Shown in pieces: positions 23,958-34,374 of a stretch of DNA of 64,000 bases (position 1 is the stretch's first letter; each line of letters starts with the position of its first letter). The translations under genes were made by a program, and so were the position numbers. The notes under the pieces were generated by a model. That model was not told the origin of the DNA, ran no database searches, and was given only the letters and a program-made list of their open reading frames with translations. The DNA is from Okapia johnstoni (taxonomy: Eukaryota > Chordata > Mammalia > Artiodactyla > Giraffidae). The stretch spans positions 73,018,385 to 73,082,384 of the forward strand of contig CM044315.1 in NCBI GenBank assembly GCA_024291935.2, given 5' to 3'.

Positions 23958-24462
23958 TGAGATAGGCTGGGACCTGGGACCCTTTGCTGCACTGGTGCAA
24001 TGCTTGCACCTGAACACACCTCTCTTCAAGCAACCAAATACAAAGAAATTATACGGGACTAAAAATAACTGTGTGCATGGTACAGTTAGAGCAAAATTAT
24101 GGACAAAAGATATAGAGACCAAAAACCCCAACTGCCACTTTTGAAGAGCCTGGAGCAAAAGCAGGGGGTCAGGAACAAAAGCAAGAGAACTGAGCATACC
24201 CCCTACACACACCACCACCTAAGGGGCAGGCAAAATACCTAAGCCACCCCTCCACTAGACCCCTGGATATACGCCTACCCTCATCCCCTGAAAGGAATAA
24301 GCTTGCACCCACTCATGGAGTGAACAAGCAAAGGAACCTGTTGTTTGTTCTTATTCCCTGCTGCTGCAGCAGGGGCCCCAGTAAAGCCTTGCCTGTATTT
24401 CTTGTCTAGCCTCTGATCAATTCCTATTGATTGGGGAAGGCCAAGAACCTTGGTAGATATCA
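23958..24462 (+). mobile_element. Solo LTR of a ruminant endogenous retrovirus
   Basis: About 505 bp beginning TGAGATAGG and ending TAGATATCA. Near its 3' end it has an AGTAAA polyadenylation-type signal (gccccagtaaagcc) and the ttgattggggaaggccaagaacc motif that I recall from bovine BTLTR-type elements. No internal viral genes are present, so only the LTR remains. Short target duplication is not clear; exact ends may be off by a few bases. Confidence 0.7.
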
Positions 24463-24580
24463 TATTCAGTCCTAACTTCTGGTACCTACAAATGTGACCT
24501 TATTTGGATATAGGTTCTTGGCAGATGTAATCAAGTTAAGATGAGGCCATACAATGGATAAGTGTAGCACTAAATCCAAT

Positions 24581-24706
24581 GGAGAAGGAAACAGCAACCC
24601 ACTCCAGTGTTCTTGCCTGGAGAATCCCAGGGGCGGTGGAGCCTAGTGGGCTGCCATCTATGGGGTTGCACAGAGTCAGACATGACTGAAGCGACTTAGC
24701 AGCAGC
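24581..24706 (+). mobile_element. Bov-A monomer SINE (BOV-A2 half)
   Basis: ggagaaggaaacagcaaccc...gactgaagcgacttagcagcag. Exact target duplication aaatccaat at 24572-24580 and 24707-24715, inside the MLT1-like LTR. Confidence 0.92.
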
Positions 24707-25012
24707 AAATCCAATGACTGGTGTCTTACAAGGAGAAGAGGGAGATTTGAACACAGAGACACAGGGAAGAAGACTATGTGATGATGGAGGTGGCAATTGG
24801 AGTGATGCAGCTACAGGCCAAGGAATGCAAAGGATTATTGGTAACTACCTGCTAGGAAACAGGCACGAAACATTACTCCTCAAAGCCTTCAGAAGAAACC
24901 AATGCTGCCAGTGCCTTCATTCTGGACTTCCTGCCTCAGAATTGTAAGGGAATAAATTTCTTTTGTGTTTGTGGCACTTTGTTACAGCACCCTTAGAAAA
25001 CTAACACAGGTA

Positions 25013-25680
25013 CTATACGGGCTAGCAGCAGCCCCAAGAGTAATGTTCTCCTCTACCCTCATGTCCTGGTAGAAGATATAGAAAATCCAGGGGCTCAAGG
25101 GATTCCAGCAGAAGTAGTTGGGCCTCCTCATAGGTACTACTACCCAAGAGTGTGCTGGAAGTGCCTGTTACTCCACCTTCACACAGCAAGTAAACAGTAT
25201 TTTCAAACTGTAGTAGTTCATAGAGTGAGGACTGCCAATAAAACGAGTGACAACCTTTTCTTGGTTTGAGAAGATGAGTGGGGCACACGTTAGATTGGAG
25301 CCTCTGCATCTGCTGTTCTTTCTGCTTTCTGTCTCCCAAGCTCACTTATGTGCCTCCTCTGAGAAACCACATCCCCTTTGTTTTCCTTTGCCATAGAACT
25401 TACTATGCCATATTGTAATTTTCTGAGTACTTGTGGGAATAGATTGTCCAATGACATTGAACACAATTTTTTTTTCTGTGAAATAAACCAGGCAAGAACT
25501 AGGCAAATGTGCAGGAGTCTGAGACCTACTTAAACAAAGGAAATGAGACTCCAATAGTTTCACTAACAAGATTCAGAGTTATTGAAATGTGTCGAGGTAA
25601 ACCAGGGTAGCTATGAACACAGGCCAATGATGGGGAAGGGTGGGGAGTCCCTGGAATGTCATTCCTCAGAGAAGTGTACC
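25013..25680. other. Intergenic sequence with a 107-codon reverse frame
   Basis: The frame at 25022-25345 (-) begins MSLGDRKQKEQQMQRLQSNV and has acidic-leucine segments but no known domain. No promoter, splice sites or poly-A signal support a gene; probably chance. Confidence 0.25.
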
Positions 25681-25789
25681 CTGACTCTATCATACCCCCT
25701 CAACTTGTTTTATTTTCATCATGAAAATAAATCTTCATGAAATTATTTTATTTGATGAAAGTTTCACGAGAGTGGGGATCTTGCCTGTT

Positions 25790-25965
25790 TGGTTCACTGC
25801 TGTAACCTCAGAGCCTTGAGCAAGTTACTTAACCTCTATTTTACTTAAACCTCTCATTTGTAAATCATGCCAACCTCATAGGGTTATTGTGAGGATTAAA
25901 TGCATTAACATAAGAGCTTAGACCAATGCCTGGCACATAGTTGATAACTGATACTAGGTAGCATT
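25790..25965 (-). repeat. MIR SINE relic
   Basis: gccttgagcaagttacttaacctc...tttgtaaatcatgccaacctcatagggttattgtgaggattaaatg...cctggcacatagttgataa. Confidence 0.7.
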
Positions 25966-26460
25966 TATATTGTGCTTACTATGTTCTAGGTACTAGTCTA
26001 AGCACTTTACATATACAATTGGCCCTCCATATATATGGGTTCTGTATCCACAGATGCAATGAACAGCAGATTGAAAATAGTCAGAAAAAAAATCCAAAAA
26101 ATTCCAAAGAGCAAAACTTTAATTTGTCACGTTTGACAACTATTTACATTGTATTAAGTATTATAAGTAATCTAGAGATTATTTGATGTACACTGGAGGA
26201 TGTGCATTGGCTATGTACTAATATTATGTCATTTTATATAAGGGACTTGAACATCCACAGATCTTGGTATCCTCAGCAGTGCTAGAACTGATCCTTCATG
26301 GATACTGAGGAGGACACTACATCAATTTAATCCTCAAAACAATCTTATAAGATCCCCATCTTGTAGATAAGGAAACAGAGAAGTTATTTATCTAAGACTA
26401 CACAGCTGGTAAATGCAGACAAGGCATTGAAACCTCAGAGTCCCAGTGCTTCACCATGAC
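25966..26460 (+). repeat. MIR SINE relic split by a DNA transposon
   Basis: Left piece tgtgcttactatgttctaggtactagtctaagcactttacata (25975-26013), right piece caatttaatcctcaaaacaatcttataag...ggaaacagagaagtt...ctacacagctggtaaatg (26322-26460). Together they form one forward MIR. Confidence 0.75.
26016..26318. mobile_element. Tigger/MER2-type (pogo-like) non-autonomous DNA transposon
   Basis: About 300 bp with diverged terminal inverted repeats: caattggccctccatata at one end and gatactgaggaggacact at the other. Internal match to the known sequence pattern (tattataagtaatctagag; ttatataagggacttgaaca). Inserted in a MIR with a TA at the left junction. No transposase. Confidence 0.75.
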
Positions 26461-26469
26461 AGTGTGCTG

Positions 26470-27720
26470 ACTTCTATTATAAATCCTTTCAAATGAACAA
26501 AATCACCAAGAGAATATAAAAAGATGGAACCACTGGACTAGTTCAAAAATCAAGACAAGTATTAAAGAGGGATGGTTGTTGGGAGTCTGTGAGGCAGTGA
26601 TATTGAATTTTCAGCTATTTTATCTTTCTGTAGGGGTTTCCCTGGTCAATCTTGTACCTGGGGAAATGGCTGTGAGGGTTAACTTATAAAGTAGTAAGGA
26701 ATAAGGCAATTCTTGACTGAGTGTAGCGCTGGGATGGGATGTTGTCTTTCTTCACATGCTAAGAGCCTTGAAAACCGGGTGAGGGATTCTTCCAGTGGCG
26801 AGAGCAGGGACTGGTGCTGGAGACCCAGCCCCCATCTCATTCCATGAAACATACCCAAAGCAAATCACTCCAGAGGTGACAGAAGAGGAGAGGATCTCTC
26901 TTCTCTCCACTGCCCACGTTTCAGCCCCCTCTCTGGCTTTGACAGCTGCACCAGTGCTTTATAGGACACTACTGGGGCATTCTTTAAGAAATAAACTGTT
27001 ATGGGATCCAACCATTTGTCTTTGCCACCACTAGAAAGTGAGTTACTGAAGGCCAGGGAAGAGAGTTTTACTTCTATCTCAAATCCCAAGTCCTCCCACA
27101 GATTACAGCACTTTAAGGGTGCTCAGTGGCTATTTGCTGAATGAAGAGAATTGAATGCTCTTGATCAGCAGACGGGATGATGCCTAGACAAGGCAGTTGC
27201 TATCTTAGATTTTTAGCTGAAAGGTGGCAATGGCGATGGCATTTTGAAAGGGTGTTGAGAGGATAAAGAGATCACAATCAAGCTAGTTCTGGAGAAAGCC
27301 ATAAAAAAGAAAGAATGGTTTGTACCGGTGGGTGTAAGTTTAAAGCACTTCATGGCCAAAGGCCTTTTAAAAATCTTTCCCTCAAACCTCCGGACTCTGC
27401 TTAAGTTGAAGAATCTTTTTTCCCGTTTTTCTTTAAGGATAAGCTGGCAGCAGTATCCAGCATCCACCACGAGGCACTTACAGGGAGCTGTTTTTCCCAG
27501 CTCCCAGTTCTTACAAGAACTGCCTAGATCACAGTTGTGCCTATGGAAACAGAAGTCTCTACCTTCCCGTATTGGTGTCTTTCTGCCTTTCATAGTGTAT
27601 ATACAAAATACCTGGGAATCAGCTGGTAATTGTCTAAATTAAATACTTAGGTTGTCTATGCATGACTCAATAAAGTGACTCTTTAAAAGAGCAGCTAAAA
27701 ATAAAAGTACCTATTTTTTC
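26470..27720. other. Unique block ending in a poly-A-like signal
   Basis: An L2 relic is likely at 27030-27150 (gaaggccagggaagagag...gtggctatttgctgaatgaa). The rest is unique and compositionally even up to the AATAAA at 27669. No coding frame with recognisable motifs. Confidence 0.4.
27669..27674 (+). terminator. Candidate polyadenylation signal (AATAAA)
   Basis: catgactcaataaagtgactc, followed 40-75 nt later by a U/GU-rich run (attttttcat, then gttattgtatatgtgtatattt). The arrangement resembles a real cleavage site, but no transcript unit is identified; it could serve a very distal RAB3B 3' end or an unannotated RNA. Confidence 0.2.
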
Positions 27721-28981
27721 ATATATGTTATTGTATATGTGTATATTTTACTCATTACATAAGCAGATTTCTTCACATCATATGAAAATATGATTCTAGA
27801 AATACTTCTGCTCCATACACGTTTGTCCTCAGCTGATTAGATCTGCATAAATATCCCTTGGCTGCTAGGATCAAGGTCATCTTCCTTAATCTGTTCCCTT
27901 TGCAAAGGCAACCACCTTTCACGTAACAAGGGTCTTCATGCTATCTTAGAGCTTTTTTTCCTCCATTCTTCTCCCAACATTAAAATAACCACATTCTCAG
28001 TCCTGATGTATGATAGATGCTAATAAATTATTCTCCCACTGAGATGATCTGAAAAGTAATGGATTAAAATATATTTACTCCAGGGGAGCTAATATCAAGT
28101 AAGAGTCTTCAGGAACTGAAGTCCTTAAGGGTAGATTCTCAAGCTCTGTGGCAGGCCAGCAGAATACACTGAGAATCCAGGAAAAGATTCATACATACAT
28201 GGCAACAAATTTGTTTTTGTCATAGAAAGCATTTACAGATCAGTTGGGAAAAGATGGACTATTCAATAACTGGTTATCTATATGGAAAAAAAAAATCTGA
28301 TCCCTACCTTATACCATATACAAATATCAGTACTAGCTAGATTTAAGACTTAAATCTTAAAGCATAATGTAAAACAACAGAACTTTCAGAAGACAAAATA
28401 GGAAAATATTTTTATGACTTCAGGATAGAGAAGGATCTTTTAAAATGGGAATTAAAAGTGCAAGCCATGAAGGAAAAAAAGTCTAATTTAAGATAACCTT
28501 ATTCTGAGTGAAAAAACAAATCTAAGGGGGAGAGGACACTGATAACATATGACTGACAAAAGAAAGAGAGAAAAACTCAACAGTAAAATGAGCAAAAGGA
28601 AAAATACCACTGTATTAAGGCCAAAAAGCAAGTGAAAAGATGCTCAACTTTGTTAGAAACAAGAAAGTGAAAATTAAAATCACAAAACACTATTTCTTAC
28701 CTACCAGATTGACAAAAATTAGAAACTCAGATAACCAGGTATTGGTCAAACTGTAGAGTGACAGGAACCCTCATTTAGTGCTAGTTGGAGTTTAAATTAG
28801 TAGGACTTTGGAAAATAGTTTGGTATTATATATTTAAGTCTAACTTGCACACATTGCATGATCTACCAACTGCATATGTATATGCATTCTTGTCTTTGGA
28901 TAGCAAGAGATATACATAAGAATTCTAAAGCAGTATCATTTGTGAAAACAAAAAGCCATAAACAGTCCAAATGTCTGTCAA

Positions 28982-29089
28982 CTATAGAATGGATAAGTAT
29001 ATCATGGTAGATTCATACAATGGGCTATCATGCAGAACTGAATATAAATGAACTGTACCTGCACACTTGGGACTCCCAGGTGACTCAGT
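28982..29089 (+). repeat. Source copy of a 108-bp local duplication
   Basis: This stretch, which crosses the L1/Bov-tA junction, recurs at 30448-30555 with a single mismatch (a/g in the gaatatRaatg segment). Confidence 0.95.
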
Positions 29090-29282
29090 TGTAAAAAATC
29101 TGCCTGCCAATGCAGGAGATGCAAGAGACATGGGTTCGACCCCTGGGTCAGGAAGATCCCCTGGAGGAGGAAATGGCAACCCACTCAGTATTCTTGCCTG
29201 GAAAATTCCAGACAGAGGAGCCTGGTGGACTATAGCCCATGGGGTTGCAAAGAGTTGGACACTGACTGAGCACGCACACACG
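29069..29282 (+). mobile_element. Bov-tA SINE
   Basis: gggactcccaggtgactcagttgtaaaaaatc head, ggttcgacccctgggtcagg B-box relic, body ending gactgagcacgcacacac. Inserted in the L1. Confidence 0.9.
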
Positions 29283-29404
29283 TAGCTATACAACTGAACT
29301 ATTTTAATGAATAAACAATAAAGGTAAGTAACAGAAGAATAACATACTAAATGGTTCCATTATAAGTAAACTTAAACAGGCAAATCTAAGCAATATATTT
29401 TTCC

Positions 29405-29875
29405 CAGATAACTTCAGTTTGACCCTCCAGATTCACTTTCCACACTTCTATTTCCAGGAGGCTGCACTGAGTGGACTGAATCTATGGGCCCTTTATGACT
29501 TGTAGCTTCTCGTTAGATTTGGCTGATGGGAGGTGCCAGGAGAAGACTGGAGAGGTAGAAGCAAGTGGGGTTGAGTGTTTATTCTCTGGTACCCTTGCTG
29601 TGGGTTGCTATAGGCAGGCTGGATTCCCTCCATTGAAGGTCTCAGCTCCTATCAGGAGGCTCTCTCTGTCTGGCTTCCTGAAACCACCTCCACTACTCTT
29701 GCTTCAAGCCCATGGTGATAAAGAGCACTGTTACTAGCCTAAAGATAATATCCTGTTGTTGTATTCTTCTGTATCCTGCCTGCACCTTTGTAAATAATTC
29801 CTTTAATAAACTCTCCTCAAATCATACTAATTTGAGTGTGCCATCTGTTTCCTGCCAGGACCCTAACTGAAACAA
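29405..29875. repeat. Ancient interspersed repeat, LTR-like end
   Basis: Ends ttgagtgtgccatctgtttcctgccaggaccc-type sequence preceded by cctttaataaactctcctcaaat, a recurrent old mammalian repeat terminus. The upstream part resembles 3100-3250. The family is not named here. Confidence 0.5.
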
Positions 29876-29879
29876 TATT

Positions 29880-30445
29880 GTTTGGGGATACAGAGACACT
29901 GTGGTAAAACTTACAAGGAAAAGCAAGGGAATTATTAACATAAAATTCAATATAGTTATTATCTCTATGGGGGAGGGAAATATGATACAAAAGAGCCACA
30001 TGGGGGACTCATGTACTGGTAATATTCTATTTCTTAAACTAGGCTGTTTGTAGATGTATATTTGCTTTATGATTACTCTTTAATATAATTATTCTTTAAT
30101 ATGTTGTAGATAACCTTTTATATGTGTGATATATCTTACAGTAAAAATTAAAATAAAATATAATAAACTCCCACTAGAATGAAAGATTGTGAGGACAGAA
30201 CTTTTTGTCTTGTTTCTTTGCTAGAATGGTGTTGACACTAGAAAGTACAAAAATATTGTTTGAACATTGACTTAATGGATATCCAACTTTGGCCTAGGAC
30301 CTCCCCATCCATGATAGGGAGTCAAGGAATTTTTTTAAACTCTCAATCCCACTGTACAAGCTAGGAAGCGCTTTCCTTGTTCTGTCTTCCTTTTTACATA
30401 TTCTACAGACTCTCTCTTTCCCTCTCTTCTTGGTGACTACCACAA
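29880..30445. other. Intergenic sequence, L2 relic, no gene
   Basis: An L2-like patch (gaatgaaagattgtgaggacagaac...aatattgtttgaacattgac) at 30175-30275. Otherwise AT-rich and unassigned. Confidence 0.4.
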
Positions 30446-30447
30446 AT

Positions 30448-30555
30448 CTATAGAATGGATAAGTATATCATGGTAGATTCATACAATGGGCTATCATGCA
30501 GAACTGAATATGAATGAACTGTACCTGCACACTTGGGACTCCCAGGTGACTCAGT
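30448..30555 (+). repeat. Inserted copy of the 108-bp duplication
   Basis: 107 of 108 bases equal 28982-29089. The flanks (ggtgactaccacaaat before, aattctgttttgggttc after) are unrelated to the source flanks, so this is the derived copy. Confidence 0.95.
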
Positions 30556-30970
30556 AATTCTGTTTTGGGTTCTTCTACGCCCCCTCCACCCCATCCTTCT
30601 CTCAATCCAATTCCAGAATTAAATATACTCTCTCTTCATCTTTCTTTCTCCTTAGACCACAAATTCAAAGAGTCATTTTGTTTAAAGGATTTTATTACCA
30701 ACCATTTGGGGGGATCAAAACAGGAATACAAAACAAGAAATATTTATATATGAAAGTCTTGGTTCCCTGGCTGTGATCTGAATTCCTTGTAGGAAGTCAG
30801 GTTAGGTTTTAGCCCTTTCCTTTTGACTATTCTTCCTGTGAGTTTGGTCATTACAACCCACTCTGGGTTGGTCCTCGGAGGAACAAGCTTGGTGGAATGA
30901 CAGTGAACAACTTGCTTCTCTGAGGACTTCCAGGGAGCACCATTTCTCATTCTAGGAATTATTCATTTGA

Positions 30971-31195
30971 AAGTGAAAAATGAAAGTGAAAGTGTTACTC
31001 GCTCAGTCCTATCTGACTCTTCGCAACCCCAAGGACTGTACCCCACCAGGCTCCTCTGTCCATGGAATTCTCCAGGCAAGAATACTGGAGTGGGTAGCTA
31101 TTCCCTTCTCTAGGGGATCTTCCTGACCCAGGGATTGAACCTAGGTCTCTTGCATTGCAGGCAGATTCTCTACTATTTGATCCACCAGGGAAGCC
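30971..31195 (-). mobile_element. Bov-tA SINE, reverse orientation
   Basis: gaaagtgttactcgctcagtcc...gggattgaacctaggtctct...gatccaccagggaagcc. Confidence 0.92.
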
Positions 31196-31453
31196 TTATT
31201 TAACATGCCCTGAGAGTGGGTAATGGGATAGCTAAGAACAGGCAGATCAGCATAAGAAAAACAAAACTATAAATCATTCTCTTCCAAATTTTTTCTCACA
31301 GAGTAGAATATTCATTGCCAAAAAATAAAAAGTAAAAAAGGAGAAGCAGAGGGTGTCCTATAGCCAAGCAAGTTTGGGAAATGCTGCATGTTACATTGTC
31401 CTTTTTGAGAATCAGAATATGTTACCAAATTAATGACCTTGAGAACCAGCTGT

Positions 31454-31496
31454 ATCTCTCTCTCTCTCTCTCTCTCACTCACACACACACACACAC
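31454..31496. repeat. (TC)n(AC)n microsatellite
   Basis: About 11 TC units followed by about 10 AC units, directly before a reversed SINE, so probably grown from the SINE tail. Confidence 0.95.
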
Positions 31497-31497
31497 G

Positions 31498-31701
31498 TTT
31501 AGTTGCTAACTTGTGTCCAGCTCTTTTGTGATCCCATGTACTGTAGCCTCCCAGACTCCTCTGTCCATGGTATTTCTCAGGCAAGAATACTGGAGTGGGT
31601 TGCCATTTCCTTCTCCAGAGTATCTTCCTGATCCAGGGATCGAACCTAAATCTCCTGCATTGGCAGGCAGAGTCTTTACCACTGAGCCACCAGGGAAGCC
31701 C
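31498..31701 (-). mobile_element. Bov-tA SINE, reverse orientation
   Basis: gtttagttgctaacttgtgtcc...ccagggatcgaacctaaatc...ctgagccaccagggaagccc. Confidence 0.92.
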
Positions 31702-31724
31702 TATATATATGTGTGTGTGTATGT

Positions 31725-32620
31725 GTGTGTACAGGGTTCTATTTTCTTCACATCCCTGCCAACACTTGTTATTTTGTGTCTTTTTTTATAATAGCCATTT
31801 TAACAGTTGTGCAATGATATCTTGTGGTTTTGATTTGCATTTCCCTGATGATTGGTGATGCTGAGCACCTTTTCATGTACCTTTTGGCCATCTGTATGTC
31901 TTCTTTGGAATAATGTCTATACAGGTCCTCTTTCCTTTTTAAAATGAGATTCTTTGTCTTTTTGCTATTGAGTTATGAGTTCTTTATATATTTTGTATAT
32001 TAACCCCTTATCAGATATATGATTTGCAAATATTTCCTCCCATTCTGTAGGCTGCCTTTCATTTTGTGAATTGTTTCCTTTGCTGTGCAGAAGCTTTTTA
32101 GTTTGATGTAGTTTCACTTGTTTATTTTTATTTTTGTTGTCTTTGCTTTTAATGCCCAATTCTCCAAAAATCATGGTTAGACCAATCAATGCTAAGGAAA
32201 TTACTCCTTACGTTTTATTCTAGGAGTTTTGTGGTTTGGTGTTGAAATTTAAGACTTTGATCCATTTTGAGATGATTTTTGTGTAAGGTGTAAGATAAGA
32301 GCTTCACTCTTTTGCATATGGATGTCCAGTTTTCCCAACATTTATTGAAGAGACTGTCCTTTCCCCATTATATATTCTTGATACCTCTGCTATAAGTTCA
32401 TTGATCATATATCAGTTCAGTTCAGTTCAGTCGCTCAAATTCTGGACTCTATTCTGTTTCATTGATCTGTGTGTTTTTATTCCAGTATCATACTGTTTTG
32501 ATTACTGTAGCTTTGCAATATAGTTTGAAATCAAGACGTGTGATGCCTCCAGCTTTGTTCTTTTTCAAGATTGTTTTGGCTATTTCAAATCTTTTGTTGT
32601 TCCAAAAAGATATATAGTCT
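31725..32620 (-). mobile_element. L1 LINE ORF2 fragment (5'-ward part), reverse orientation
   Basis: Classic antisense L1 ORF2: ccaacacttgttattttgtg; gatttgcatttccctgatgattg; tttgctgtgcagaagctttttag; gtatcatactgttttgattactgtagctttg. A 24-bp BovB-tail-like insert is at 32413-32436. Frames are broken. Confidence 0.9.
32413..32436 (-). repeat. 24-bp BovB/Bov-SINE terminal fragment in L1
   Basis: cagttcagttcagttcagtc plus gctc, equal to the reversed BovB 3' terminus (compare 13315-13340), sits inside otherwise continuous L1. Confidence 0.8.
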
Positions 32621-32756
32621 ACAAAATCAAGACTGAATGAATTGAAAATTAAGATTTATTTTGTGAATTAAAGTGTAGGTGATTTACAATGTTGTATTAG
32701 TTTCAGGTGTACATTGAAGTAATTCAGTTATATGTATATATACATATGCATGCATA

Positions 32757-32973
32757 CATGCTAAGTCACTTCAGTTGTGTCTGACTCTTTGTGACCCTGT
32801 GGACTGCAGCCTGCCAGGCTCCTCTGACCATGGGATTCTCCAGGCAAGAATATTGGAGTGGGTTGCCATGTCCTCCTCCAGGGTATCTTCCCGACCTAGG
32901 GATTAAACCCTTGTCTCTCACCTTCCTTGCACTGGCAAGCAGGTTCTTTATCACTAGTGCCACCTAGGAAGCC
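32757..32973 (-). mobile_element. Bov-tA SINE, reverse orientation, in L1
   Basis: catgctaagtcacttcagttgtgtc...gggattaaacccttgtctct...agtgccacctaggaagccc, flanked on both sides by catatata-type target sequence. Confidence 0.9.
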
Positions 32974-33316
32974 CATATATACATATATATGTATATATTC
33001 TTTTCTAGATTCTTTCTCATTATAGGTTACTACAAGATATTGAATATACTTCCTTGTGCAATGCAGTAAGTCCCTATTGTTTATCTATTTTATATGTGGT
33101 AGTATATATATTTGTTAATCCTAAACTCCTAATTTATCATTCCCTTCTCCTTCTGTAATCATAAATTTGTATTTTTTTTCAGATTTCACATATAAGTGAT
33201 GTCATATGATATCAGTCTTTGACTTATTCCACTTAGTATGATAATCTCTAGGTCCATCCATGTTGCTGCAAATAGCATTATTTCATTCTTTTTTATAGCT
33301 GAGTAAAATATATTTG

Positions 33317-33376
33317 TTGTTCAGTTGCTAAGTCACGCTCGACTCTTTGTGACCTCATGGACTGCAGCACACCAGT
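33317..33376 (-). repeat. 60-bp SINE/BovB 3'-end fragment in L1
   Basis: gttgttcagttgctaagtcacgctcg...catggactgcagcacacc, reversed terminus only. Replaces a few L1 bases in the tgagtaaaatata...atatatata region; a (TA)n stretch follows. Confidence 0.85.
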
Positions 33377-33699
33377 ATATATATACACATATATATATAT
33401 ATGCCACATCTTTTTTATCTATTCATCTGTCAATGGGCATTTAGGTTGCTTCCATATCTCGGCTACTGTAAATAGTCCTGCTATGAACATGGAGGTGCAG
33501 ATATCTTTTCAAGTTAGTGATTTTGTCTTTTCTGGATGTTTGCCCAGGAGTGGAATTGCTGAATCATATGATAGTTCCATTTTTAATTTTTTGAGGAATC
33601 TCCATACTGTCTTCCATAGTGACTGCACCAATTCTCTAGTGACTACATTCTTATCAACAGTGTATTAGGGTTCTTTTCTCCACACCCTCTTGAGAGTTA

Positions 33700-34165
33700 A
33701 GTTTTTAATGAGCTTATGAAAACAAACATTCAAAGTGATCCTCTGAGAACAAAAGAAGTCTAATCTACATCCTTAGAATCTTGGGATGCTAAGTAGACTT
33801 CCAGGAGTCCTATTTGTATGGGTACCCAATGGGCTCCTTGGAAAAAATGATAAATATGCCTTTTGGAGCAAGGGGTATAGACAAGAACTCCCTCCATTCT
33901 CTGGACTGAAGAAGGTAAAGAAAATAAAATGAATTAAAGATTTTCTCTCATAACTGTATAGTCTTCTCCAAGTAGAAGTGAAATTTACATTATTAAGGAA
34001 TATCTATTGAAATCTCCTCTGTCCATCTGGCTCTTTCTGTAAACAAAAACCAACCAGCCAAACAAAAACCCCTGAGCTCTCACAATGGAGTAATATCAGC
34101 AGTGGCTTAAAGGGAGACAGGATTTATTTTGTCAAGACTAAAATAAAGTGGGAAGGAGGCTCAAG
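33700..34165. other. Intergenic, unassigned
   Basis: No gene or clear repeat; an oligo-A patch (aacaaaaaccaaccagccaaac) near 34043. Confidence 0.4.
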
Positions 34166-34170
34166 AGGGA

Positions 34171-34287
34171 ATGCATGCATGCATGCTAAGTTGCTTCAGT
34201 CGTGTCCAACTCTGTGCCACCCCATGGACAGCAGCCCACCAGGCTCCTCCGTCCACAGGATTCTTCAGGCAAGAATACTGGAGTGGG
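34171..34287 (-). mobile_element. Truncated Bov-A SINE fragment, reverse orientation
   Basis: (gcat)n start, ctaagttgcttcagtcgtgtcc...ggcaagaatactggagtgggg. The tRNA head is missing. Confidence 0.88.
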
Positions 34288-34292
34288 GAAGG

Positions 34293-34372
34293 AATATTAC
34301 ATATTTATAGCTGATTTATGTTGTTGAAACCAACACAACATTGTAAAACAATTATACTTCAATTTAAAAAAA
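34293..34372 (+). mobile_element. L1 LINE extreme 3' end
   Basis: agctgatttatgttgttgaaaccaacacaacattgtaaaacaattatacttcaattt then A-rich: L1 3' terminus only. Confidence 0.75.
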
Positions 34373-34374
34373 TA

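Larger units (their letters stand above)
23930..25012 (+). mobile_element. MLT1-like (ERVL-MaLR) LTR, split by two later insertions
   Basis: Pieces at 23930-23957, 24463-24580 and 24716-25012 join into an old LTR: gttgaactgtatccccctaaaag; ctggtacctacaaatgtgacctt...gatgtaatcaagttaagatgagg; ccaatgactggtgtcttacaagg...gagatttgaacacagagacacaggg...ctttgttacagcacccttagaaaactaacaca. Internal order is conserved once the ruminant LTR and the SINE are removed. Confidence 0.75.
28200..29400 (+). mobile_element. L1 LINE fragment (ORF2 3' part and tail), split by a SINE
   Basis: A-rich sequence with L1 signatures: cttcaggatagagaaggatc; aatgagcaaaaggaaaaatacc; gatgctcaactttgttag; ccataaacagtccaaatgtctgtcaac. 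Interrupted by the Bov-tA at about 29069-29282. All frames are broken. Confidence 0.75.
32655..33690 (-). mobile_element. L1 LINE 3' part, reverse orientation, with nested SINEs
   Basis: Begins with L1 3' UTR (gtgatttacaatgttgtattag) and proceeds 5'-ward (cattcttttttatagctgag; atgggcatttaggttgcttcc; gcccaggagtggaattgctga; ccatactgtcttccatagtg) to gggttcttttctccacaccc. Confidence 0.88.

Noticed and set aside
26795..27034. 79-codon frame MARAGTGAGDPAPISFHETY...
   Set aside because: No family match, no splice or promoter signals, overlaps an L2-like relic.
31454..31740. Possible CRISPR-like or regularly spaced repeats
   Set aside because: Only microsatellites and SINE tails; no equal-length spacers, and the genome is a mammal's.
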